Positions 52,526-60,868 of a stretch of 64,000 nucleotides of DNA are shown here, in pieces (position 1 is the first letter of the stretch; each line of letters begins with the position of its first letter). The DNA is from Pseudomonas aestuarii. Its GTDB lineage: Bacteria; Pseudomonadota; Gammaproteobacteria; Pseudomonadales; Pseudomonadaceae. Where the stretch lies: assembly GCF_027988105.1 (NCBI RefSeq), contig NZ_JAQJZJ010000010.1, positions 124,001-188,000 of the forward strand. Reading direction: 5' to 3'. A program made the position numbers and the translations under genes. The notes under the pieces are model-generated. The model had not been told where the DNA came from, ran no database searches, and saw only the letters and a list, made by a program, of their open reading frames with translations.

Positions 52526-52676
52526 GGCAAACTCCAGATTGTTGTCGTTGTCAGGAGACTTGAGGAGCAGGCCAGCAGGCGGAAGATGCCGCCGCTCGGG
52601 CAGCAGGTCCCCACCCGGCTATCGGGACAGCGCCTCAAATGTGCTTGGTGGTGGGAGGTTGCCCGCAACGACCGTT

Positions 52677-52719
52677 GATAACTTAGCAATTTGCGCCAAC
52701 CGACTGACATTTCCTGACG
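52677..52719 (-). promoter_or_regulatory. 43-bp shared element, copy D (acyl-CoA synthetase)
   Basis: On the minus strand GTCA, AATG, CGC, TG and AAGTTA occur with the standard spacing. It faces the acyl-CoA synthetase gene. No GAATAAT follows, so the -10 differs from copies A-C. Confidence 0.68.
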
Positions 52720-52816
52720 GCCTGCCCGGCAGACTGAGCGTCGCGGCTACCGGGCTACAGCCAGCAACCGCCACTTGCCGTAAGCCGTTCTGCCGCACCG
52801 GCAAGGCCTGTCGAAA

Positions 52817-54034
52817 CTAGGGATTGAGACCGTCGTAGTTGACCGCCCGCTTCGCCGGTCGAGGCAGGCGCGCCGCAGCAGCGAGCAGGGCCTTGGGATC
52901 CCAGGCGACCGCGTTCCTGCCGTAGCGGTAAACCAGCAACTGCTGTCGAGCCTGCTGCAGCCCTGGCAACTGCTCGCTCGCGGACGGGTGCAGGGCGAGC
53001 CAGGCATCCAGGGCCACTTCCGTCTCTGCCGCCTGTCCCGCGTGACAGGCCTCGCGCAGCCGGCGCCAGCGGCGGCGCCGCTCAGTGCGGGCGGCAAGAC
53101 GCTGGCGCCAGGCCTGCGGTGCGAAGCGCCACAGCAACGTGGCCAGCAGAACCAGCAGCACGCCGCCAGCCAGCAGCCAACGCCAGAGCTGTGCAGGCGC
53201 GTCCTGCGCTGCGGCGCGTGGGGCAATCTGCAGGATCCTGGGTGGCAGGGCCGCCGTCTGCCAGCGGCCACTGCGAGTGTCGCGCCACCTCAGCTTGATC
53301 GCCGGCAGTACCACGCTACCCGGCTGGGTGAACAGGTAACGCACCGCCTCGCGACTGATCCGCCGCCGCGCGCCGCGCTGATCGTCCAGCTCCAGCCGGG
53401 GCGCCGTGCGATACAGGCGTACGCCAACCGGCGTGGCCAACGGCGCGCGCGGCGGCAGCAAATTGCCGGCGTCATGCAGTTCGGTGGTGAGCTGGCGCAC
53501 CAGCACGTCGCCCACCTGCAAGCTGGCGGCGGCCGGCTCGTAGCTGTCGCTGAGCGACAGCTGTCCAGGCCCGAGCTCCTGCGCCTGCGCCGCACTACCC
53601 GCCCCGGCCGGCCTGACCTGGAAATGCCGGCTGGGCAACGGCAGGCGCGCCTCCAGCGGCTGCCCGTCCTCGCCGGCAAAACGCAGGCGGATCTCGGCAG
53701 GCGCCAGTTCATGCTCGCCCGCCGGCAGCGGCGGCAGCTGGTAGCGGCGAGTGATCCCGGCGTAGGTCTGGCCATCGATCCGCTCGACCCGATTGGCCGA
53801 ACCGCCGACCTGCTCGGCCAGGGTGCCGTCGCGCAAGCGCAACGGCTGCACCGCCGGTGGCGCGAGGAAGTAGTTCGGTACCAGCATCTGCACCTCCAGC
53901 ACCGGTGCCTGGCCGGCGACCAGCTCGCCTTCCGGCTCGACCTTCAGCCGCACGAACGGCTCGCCCGCCCAGGCGAGCGGCGCCAGCAGCACCAGCAGCA
54001 CCAGCAGCACCAGCAGCAGGATCCAGACTCTCAT
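52817..54034 (-). CDS. BatD-like membrane protein
   Basis: A 405-residue protein with a signal or anchor (MRVWILLLVLLVLLVLLAPLAWA). The large periplasmic part (about 25-285) has beta-sandwich BatD features such as FVRLKVEPEGELVAGQAPVLEV and a second domain around SLQVGDVLVRQLTTELHDAG. A single span near 290-308 is followed by a basic cytoplasmic tail. It is the last gene of the six-gene MoxR operon and starts with a 4-base ATGA overlap. BatD was named from Bacteroides aerotolerance genes; its role in Pseudomonas is not settled. Confidence 0.76.
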   Translation of the reverse strand: MRVWILLLVLLVLLVLLAPLAWAGEPFVRLKVEPEGELVAGQAPVLEVQMLVPNYFLAPPAVQPLRLRDGTLAEQVGGSANRVERIDGQTYAGITRRYQLPPLPAGEHELAPAEIRLRFAGEDGQPLEARLPLPSRHFQVRPAGAGSAAQAQELGPGQLSLSDSYEPAAASLQVGDVLVRQLTTELHDAGNLLPPRAPLATPVGVRLYRTAPRLELDDQRGARRRISREAVRYLFTQPGSVVLPAIKLRWRDTRSGRWQTAALPPRILQIAPRAAAQDAPAQLWRWLLAGGVLLVLLATLLWRFAPQAWRQRLAARTERRRRWRRLREACHAGQAAETEVALDAWLALHPSASEQLPGLQQARQQLLVYRYGRNAVAWDPKALLAAAARLPRPAKRAVNYDGLNP

Positions 54035-55494
54035 GGCAGGACCTCGCGCCGTTGCTGCTCCAGTTGCAGGGCCATCTTGTGCCGCAGGAAGCCAGCGGGG
54101 CCGGCATCCAGGCTGTCCAGCCAGCGCTGCGCCTGCTCCTGCTCGCCCTGCTGCTCCACCGCCTCGCCGCCCTTGCGGGTCAGGTCCAGGCGTACCTCAT
54201 CCGGTTCCTCGGTCACCTCCCCGCCCTGGTTGTCAGCCGCCAACTGCTCCTGCAGGCGCAGGACCAGCCCCAGGTTGTCCTGGGCCTGCTGCCACTCGGG
54301 GGCCAGGGCCAGGGCCCGCTGATAGCGCTCGGCACTCTCGGCGTAGCGCCCCAGCATGGCCAGGGCGTTGCCCTGGTTGTAGAAGCCGTCGGCCGAGCCA
54401 AGCGCCTCGAAGGCCGCCAGCGCCGCGGCGAAATCGCCGACGCGGTAGAGCGCCGCGCCGCGCCACAGGGGATCCTCGAACAACTCGGCGGCGCCATCAA
54501 AGTCACCCGTGCGGTACAGGTGCAACGCCTGCTGGGCGGGGGTTCGCCAGAGTTGCCAGAGCGCCAGCTCGGCCGCCATGGCGGGCGGCGGCAGGCCCAG
54601 CAGCGGCAGCAACAGCAGCGCCGCCAAGGTCCCACGGCGAAAGCGCAGCAACAGCAGCAACGCTGCCGGCCACATCAGCCACCAGCCCTGGTCCTGCCAC
54701 TGCGCATCGGGCTGATCCGCCAATGCGGCGCGGTAGTGGGCATCCAGTTCACGGTCGATACGCGGCACATCGCTGTCGTCCGTGGTCATCGCCACCACGG
54801 GCACCTCCAGTTGCTCGGCCAGGCGCTCGGCATCGCCTCCCGCCGCCCAGATCACCGTGGGCTGCCGAGCCAGGCGCTGCGCCAGGTGCGGCTCCAGCGC
54901 ATCGGTCACCAGCAGACGCATGGCCGGACGCTGCAGGCTCGCCTGCAAGCGGTCCAGGGTGTCCAGTACGGCCTCGGTATTCTTGCCGGAGCGCGGCATC
55001 AGGCTGGTCTGCAGGCTGTCCAGATACAAGGCGAACAGACCGCGGTCTTCGGTCAGCGGCAGCAGCACATGGGCACTGCCGGCGTAGACGATCAGCGCAG
55101 TACGCCCGCCTTCGCGGCGCTGCAGCAGGTCGTGCAGTTTCAGCTTGGCCCGCTCCAGGCGACTGGGGGCCAGATCACTGGCGTTCATGGCCGACGACAG
55201 ATCGAGCGCCACCAGCAAGGGCGCGCGGCGCTCGGCAAAGGGCAGTGGCTGCTTGAACCAGGCGGGCCCGGCCAGGGCCAGCAGCAACAGCGCGAGCAGC
55301 ACCAGCAAGCGACCATGGCCGCGCAGGCGACCCGCGCCAGGGACCAGCAGATACGGCAGCAACTCGGGCGCGATCAGGCGCCGCCAGCTCGCCAGACTGC
55401 CGCGGCGCTGCAGGCGCCAATAGGCCAGCAGCAACACGGGCAACAGCAGCAGCCAGCCGGGACGCAGGAAGTACAGGGGCAGCCAGGCGTCCAT
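54031..55494 (-). CDS. vWA-TPR protein (BatB/BatC-like fusion)
   Basis: A 487-residue membrane protein. Two spans near the N-terminus flank a short basic loop. The vWA domain (about 85-300) has its first metal-site motif as DLSSA where DxSxS is typical, so the last Ser is replaced by Ala. After another span (about 305-345) TPR repeats follow (about 390-450, including YNQGNALAMLGRYAESAERYQ). The BatB and BatC halves are fused. ATG 55494 overlaps the stop of the upstream vWA gene by a TGATG arrangement. It probably acts with the MoxR ATPase. Confidence 0.78.
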   Translation of the reverse strand: MDAWLPLYFLRPGWLLLLPVLLLAYWRLQRRGSLASWRRLIAPELLPYLLVPGAGRLRGHGRLLVLLALLLLALAGPAWFKQPLPFAERRAPLLVALDLSSAMNASDLAPSRLERAKLKLHDLLQRREGGRTALIVYAGSAHVLLPLTEDRGLFALYLDSLQTSLMPRSGKNTEAVLDTLDRLQASLQRPAMRLLVTDALEPHLAQRLARQPTVIWAAGGDAERLAEQLEVPVVAMTTDDSDVPRIDRELDAHYRAALADQPDAQWQDQGWWLMWPAALLLLLRFRRGTLAALLLLPLLGLPPPAMAAELALWQLWRTPAQQALHLYRTGDFDGAAELFEDPLWRGAALYRVGDFAAALAAFEALGSADGFYNQGNALAMLGRYAESAERYQRALALAPEWQQAQDNLGLVLRLQEQLAADNQGGEVTEEPDEVRLDLTRKGGEAVEQQGEQEQAQRWLDSLDAGPAGFLRHKMALQLEQQRREVLP

Positions 55495-56459
55495 CAGCCC
55501 TCCTCCGCTACGCGCCGGGAGCGCCCAGGCAACAGCTGCAGCACCAGCAGGCCCAGCGCCAAGGCCAGCGGATAGGCATAGAGCGGCGTGCGCGGCTGGA
55601 ACTGCAGGGTCTCCTGCAGCTGCGGGGTCGCGGCATCCAGTTCGGCGAACACCGCCTGCAGCTGCGTCAGGTCGCGGGCCTGCAGGTAGCGCCCGCCGGT
55701 CACGCTGGCGATGCGCTGCAATTGCGCCTCGTCGAGGCGTTGCTCGCCCTCGCCATCCGCCTGGCCGAAGCCGATGCAATGGATACGGATACCGGCCTGG
55801 CGGGCAATTTCCGCGGCCTTGTCGGGCGCCATGAGGCTGGCCGTATCGCTACCATCGCTGAGCAGGATGAGCAGACGCTCGCGCGCCGCGCTGTTCTGGA
55901 ACAGGCGTATGGCCAGGCCGATGCTATCGCCCAGCGCCGTGCGCGGGCCGGCGATGCCCGGCTGCAATTCGGCCACCAGGGCATGCAGGGCCTGGCGATC
56001 CTGGGTGAAGCCGGCCTGGGTATGCGGCCGGTCGCCGAACACCAGCAGGCCGATGCGGTCCTCGGCCCGCCGCTCGATGAAGCCATCGAGCACCTGCTGC
56101 ACCGCGGCCATGCGGGTGAGCCCCGCCCCGGCATCGGCCGTTTCCATCGACAGCGAGGTGTCCACCGCCAACAACAGGTCGCGCAGTGGCCGCGCCTGGG
56201 TCAGCGGCGGCTCCAGCCGGCTGGGGGCGGCCAAGGCCAGTACCAGCAGGCACCAAGCCAGCGCGTCGAGCACAGCCCGCCAGCGACCCGCCGCAAGCGG
56301 GCTGGCATCCGTCGGGGTGACGCCGGCGATGGCGGCCAGCTGGCGGAAGAACGGCAGGCGCACGGCGTCCTGGCGCTCGCGCTGGCCAGGCAGATAGCGC
56401 CGCAGCAGCCAGGGCAAGGGCAGCAGGAGCAACAGCCAGGGCAGCTCAAGGACGTACAT
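55494..56459 (-). CDS. vWA-domain membrane protein (BatA-like)
   Basis: A 321-residue membrane protein with an N-terminal span (ELPWLLLLLPLPWLL), another near 63-80, and a C-terminal span near residue 300. The vWA domain (about 90-275) has the intact MIDAS motif DTSLSM, a downstream Thr in PRTALGDS and Asp in LLSDGSD, so it should bind Mg. It overlaps the DUF4381 gene by 14 bases and the next vWA gene by one. BatA/BatB-type pairs are thought to form a membrane complex driven by MoxR. Confidence 0.8.
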   Translation of the reverse strand: MYVLELPWLLLLLPLPWLLRRYLPGQRERQDAVRLPFFRQLAAIAGVTPTDASPLAAGRWRAVLDALAWCLLVLALAAPSRLEPPLTQARPLRDLLLAVDTSLSMETADAGAGLTRMAAVQQVLDGFIERRAEDRIGLLVFGDRPHTQAGFTQDRQALHALVAELQPGIAGPRTALGDSIGLAIRLFQNSAARERLLILLSDGSDTASLMAPDKAAEIARQAGIRIHCIGFGQADGEGEQRLDEAQLQRIASVTGGRYLQARDLTQLQAVFAELDAATPQLQETLQFQPRTPLYAYPLALALGLLVLQLLPGRSRRVAEEG

Positions 56460-56922
56460 GGTGCTGCAGCCACAGGCGCACGGCCTGAATCAGTTGGGTA
56501 CGCGCAGGCGCGGAGAGCCGCGCGAAATGCTCGGGGGGCCAGCCGGACAATTCGCCCAACGCCTCCGGCAACTCGCACCCCGGCGCCTGCTGGCGCAGGA
56601 AGGTCAGCCAGGCCGTGCCGGACAGCGCGGCCACCTGCTGGCGCGGCCAGGCCTGCAGCGCGGCCAGCTTGAGCAGCTGTGCCAGCTCGCCCAGCGTGGC
56701 GGGTTCGCGGCTGGCCTGTAGCTCGATCCGCACCAGCCAGGCCAGGGCGCGACGGCGATAGGCGTCGGCCCGCCAGCGCCGCCAACGGCGCCAGGCCAGC
56801 AGCCCGGCCAGTGCCAGCAACAGCCCGGCCAGGCCCAGCAGAAAAGGCGCCGGCGGCCAGTACGCCGACAGCGGCGGCAAAGCCAGGTCGTGCAGCTGCT
56901 GCAGGCTGGCCCGTTCAGCCAC
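56446..56922 (-). CDS. DUF4381 membrane protein
   Basis: A 158-residue protein with one span (PFLLGLAGLLLALAGLLAW, about 25-45) and a cytoplasmic tail. It has the LHDLALPPLSAYWPPAP and TLGELAQLLKLAALQAWPRQQVAAL segments of DUF4381, a family found only in MoxR/vWA operons. A GTG at 56922 with GGGAG 8 nt upstream is the likely start and overlaps the DUF58 gene by 8 bases; longer frames run into that gene. Function unknown, presumably part of the membrane complex. Confidence 0.74.
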   Translation of the reverse strand: MAERASLQQLHDLALPPLSAYWPPAPFLLGLAGLLLALAGLLAWRRWRRWRADAYRRRALAWLVRIELQASREPATLGELAQLLKLAALQAWPRQQVAALSGTAWLTFLRQQAPGCELPEALGELSGWPPEHFARLSAPARTQLIQAVRLWLQHHVRP

Positions 56923-57889
56923 GGCGCACACTCCCGGCCTGTACCGGGCCGAGCAAGCCGCGCAGTTGCTCGGCCACCGGTTCGGCCGTGGACACCGGCA
57001 GCAGCGGTATGCCCAGCCCATCGGCCCAGGCGAAGATTTCCTCACTGCGCTGTTCACGCATACGCCCCAACGCCTGCCGCAGCTCGGTCCGCCCGAAGTC
57101 GAGGGTCATCTGCAGGCGGCCATCGCTGACGACCAGGTCGTCGCTGGGGGACAGACCGGTCAACAGGGGATCCTGGGTCCAGCAGGCCAGCACCTCGTTG
57201 TGCCGGCGCAATTGCGTGAGCAGCGCCCGAGTGTGCGCGTCCATGCCGTAGAAGTCGCTGATCAGCACGACCTGGTGATCGTGGCGCGCCAGGCGCAGCG
57301 CCAGGCCGAGCGCCGCATTGAGCTGCTGCGGGGCATCCCCCGGGTTCAGTGCGTGCAGCGCCTGATTCTGCTGCACCAGGCAGCTCAGCAGGTGCAGGAA
57401 GCTGCGGTCGCCGCGGCCCGGGCGCAACTCCCGCCAGTGCTGGTCGTCGAACAGGATAGCGCCGACCCGGTCGTGTCGGGCCAGCCCCGCCCAGCCGAGC
57501 AGGGCCGCCACCTCGGCCGCGATGACGGACTTGAACGCACGCTGGCTGCCGAAGAACTGGTTCATGCGCTGGTCCACGACCAGCAGCACCGGACGGTCGC
57601 GCTCCTCGGTAAACAGGCGCAGGAATGGCCGGCGCAGGCGGGCCGTCACCTTCCAGTCGATCAGCCGGGCATCATCGCCGGCCCAGTAGGGCCGCAGCTC
57701 CTCGAAACTCAGGCCGCGCCCGCGCAAACGGGTGGCATGACGCCCCGCCGACAGGCTGTGGGCCGGTTGGCGCGACCCCAGGGCCAGATCATTGGCATGA
57801 CGGCGCAAGGCGACCAGCTGTTGCAGGTCGACATAGGCGCCCACTGCCACGCCGGTGGCCGTGGCCGTGCCTGGAGCGCGGGCCACCAT
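56915..57889 (-). CDS. DUF58 protein
   Basis: A 324-residue soluble protein. It has the DUF58 signature GRGLSFEELRPYWAGDDARL then IDWKVTARLRRPFLRLFTEE and RPVLLVVDQ, with a following vWA-like fold (LLISDFYG-like segment: QVVLISDFYGMD). It starts 3 bases after the MoxR stop. DUF58 proteins occur with MoxR ATPases and may act as substrate or adaptor. The vWA metal site is degenerate, which is normal for the family. Confidence 0.82.
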   Translation of the reverse strand: MVARAPGTATATGVAVGAYVDLQQLVALRRHANDLALGSRQPAHSLSAGRHATRLRGRGLSFEELRPYWAGDDARLIDWKVTARLRRPFLRLFTEERDRPVLLVVDQRMNQFFGSQRAFKSVIAAEVAALLGWAGLARHDRVGAILFDDQHWRELRPGRGDRSFLHLLSCLVQQNQALHALNPGDAPQQLNAALGLALRLARHDHQVVLISDFYGMDAHTRALLTQLRRHNEVLACWTQDPLLTGLSPSDDLVVSDGRLQMTLDFGRTELRQALGRMREQRSEEIFAWADGLGIPLLPVSTAEPVAEQLRGLLGPVQAGSVRRG

Positions 57890-57892
57890 GCC

Positions 57893-58867
<975 letters not shown>

Positions 58868-59146
58868 TAGCGCCCCCGGATTGCTTGGTCCACGCACAGT
58901 TATGCCTTACGCGCACTACCCTTCAACTTATTAGCTTAACTGCAGACGCGTCGATTATTTTTTGCATATCGCGCCATATCGCAGGCATCTGATGCCAGCA
59001 CAACAGCCCAGGGCTCACGCTGCAACCTGTCAGGTAATGCATGGCCATTGTCGCCTTCTGACAAGTTAGCGGCGGCAAGGCACCGAATAATCCTCGGAAG
59101 CAGTCACTGCACAGCACTCGGGATGGCGGGGCTGTCTCAGCATGAC
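58868..59146. other. Gap between MoxR operon and diguanylate cyclase gene
   Basis: About 280 bases with the MoxR promoter (AT-rich 58920-58990) and copy C of the 43-bp element at 59028. No coding region is seen. Confidence 0.5.
59028..59070 (+). promoter_or_regulatory. 43-bp shared element, copy C (orphan)
   Basis: TGTCA, AATG, CGC, TG and AAGTTA blocks are all exact, and GAATAAT follows at 59085. It reads plus toward 59147, where the next gene is convergent, so it has no target gene in the window. It may be left behind by a deletion, may act on the divergent MoxR promoter, or may start a non-coding transcript. Confidence 0.7.
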
Positions 59147-60607
59147 TCAAGCCTCTCCAGTGACTGCAGGCAGGCTCTCCAATATCCATCCGTTTTCGAC
59201 GCGATTGCGCCCCAGCCGCTTGGCGCAGTACAAGGCTTCATCCGCCGCCTGCAACATCCGCTCGAGGGTGTGCGAGGACTGCTCTACCACGATCAAACCG
59301 ATGCTGACCGAGCAAGAGATGCTGCGCCCGTCGTCGAGCTCAATCTCTGTGCCGGAAAAGCTGGCGCGAATGCGTTCGGCGATGATTTGCGCCTGCTCCT
59401 GAGAGCAGCCGGGCAGCAGCACGGCGAACTCTTCACCACCCAGGCGCGCCAGGGCATCGTCGCCCCGCACGCAGTCACTGGCAACTCGGGCAAAGGACTT
59501 AAGCGCAATATCACCGGCGACGTGGCCATAGGTGTCGTTGACTCGCTTGAAGTGATCTATATCCAGCATCAGCAAGGCCGTGGGGCGTCCATTGCGCTGG
59601 TACTTGGCCAGCAGCTGCGTGGCGCTCTCGTAGAAGGCCCATCGATTGAGCAGACCACTCAGCTGATCATGGCTAGCCATGAACTGCATGCGCTCCAGCA
59701 ATGCATTACGCGTGACCATGACGCTCGCAACCGTGAGCGGCGCAAAGGCCACCATCGACACGCCCAGGCGCAAGGAGAGCAGCATCGGTCGCGAGTTCAT
59801 ATCGAGCATCGCCAGCGGCAGACTGCCGTAGGAGATCGAAACGAGTATCCAGCCGCTATACCCCAGGGTCAGCAGCGCAGTGCTGAAAAGACTGTAGCTC
59901 AGGGCACACCAGAGCAGCGCAGGCACCGGAAAGACGATCGCCCCCGGGCCACCGATCACCAAAGCGGCGCAACCGGACAGCAGCAGGCTGACCGCCGGCA
60001 ACGCCTTGAGCAACTCATTACGCCCCCACTGCGCCGCCCGTCGCCGCTCCACAGGGCGCTTGGGCCACTCCGGCAGGGTGAGCAGGGCCGGAAGAATGGC
60101 CATGAAGTTAACCAATTCGGTAACGAACCAGAAGCTCCAGCCGCTGATTGCGCTGCCACCAAACAGCAGGGGCTCGGCAATCGCGCCGACCAGCCCCGCA
60201 GCACTGGAGGCCGCTACGATGACCAACGCCAGATACAGTACCGAATAGGGGGTACGCAGGCGACGCTGGTCATCGCCCAGACGCCGCAACAGCAGATACC
60301 CGACCACCACCCCGGCGAGGTTTGCCAGCGTCAGCAACAGAGTCTGCAGAGCACTGCCGCCGGTCATGGAGTCGGCCAATACGTAGCCTGCAACTGCCCC
60401 CAGCCAGCCCGCCGGGCTGGCCAGTCGCGGATAACGTACCAGGAGGCCGAGGAGCAGGGCATTGGCCGGCCACAATGCCGCTAGATGCCCCATGGGCCTG
60501 GTCATGATGCCCAGCAGGCAGGCGCCGAGAACCAGCAGCAAGACCAAGCAGGCAATAGTGAAATGGCCGGCCCAGGCCTTTGCAGAAAAATTGGCGCCAC
60601 TAGCCAC
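59147..60607 (-). CDS. MASE1 diguanylate cyclase
   Basis: A 486-residue membrane-bound c-di-GMP synthase. The MASE1-like sensory region (about 15-305) has eight hydrophobic segments, beginning AGHFTIACLVLLLVLG and including LAALWPANALLLGLL. The GGDEF domain (about 320-470) has the active GGEEF site in LARLGGEEFAVLLPG, and DIDHFKRVNDTYGHVAGD. No RxxD inhibitory site is seen just before it. The start is GTG 60607 with GGAG 7 nt upstream. Its 3' end faces copy C of the shared element. Input signal unknown. Confidence 0.86.
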   Translation of the reverse strand: MASGANFSAKAWAGHFTIACLVLLLVLGACLLGIMTRPMGHLAALWPANALLLGLLVRYPRLASPAGWLGAVAGYVLADSMTGGSALQTLLLTLANLAGVVVGYLLLRRLGDDQRRLRTPYSVLYLALVIVAASSAAGLVGAIAEPLLFGGSAISGWSFWFVTELVNFMAILPALLTLPEWPKRPVERRRAAQWGRNELLKALPAVSLLLSGCAALVIGGPGAIVFPVPALLWCALSYSLFSTALLTLGYSGWILVSISYGSLPLAMLDMNSRPMLLSLRLGVSMVAFAPLTVASVMVTRNALLERMQFMASHDQLSGLLNRWAFYESATQLLAKYQRNGRPTALLMLDIDHFKRVNDTYGHVAGDIALKSFARVASDCVRGDDALARLGGEEFAVLLPGCSQEQAQIIAERIRASFSGTEIELDDGRSISCSVSIGLIVVEQSSHTLERMLQAADEALYCAKRLGRNRVENGWILESLPAVTGEA

Positions 60608-60868
60608 AGCTCAACTCCGAATAACCGCTACTGACAACAGTTCGGGTAGATCCGGAGTTCATCCGAAGCTCGCACTTTACGGCGCGCATTTTCCTCGTTT
60701 TTATCCACATATACCATGTTGATATGCCTCGCCGCGCCAGCGTGCTCGTCGCCAGATACCTCCATTAGATCGATAGCAGCCACCGCGTAAGCCAGCTACC
60801 GCATTTACCTGCCCCTCTACACCTTCCCCGAGTTGGGTTAACGCAGAGGGCCGTCAACCAGAGTTCGC

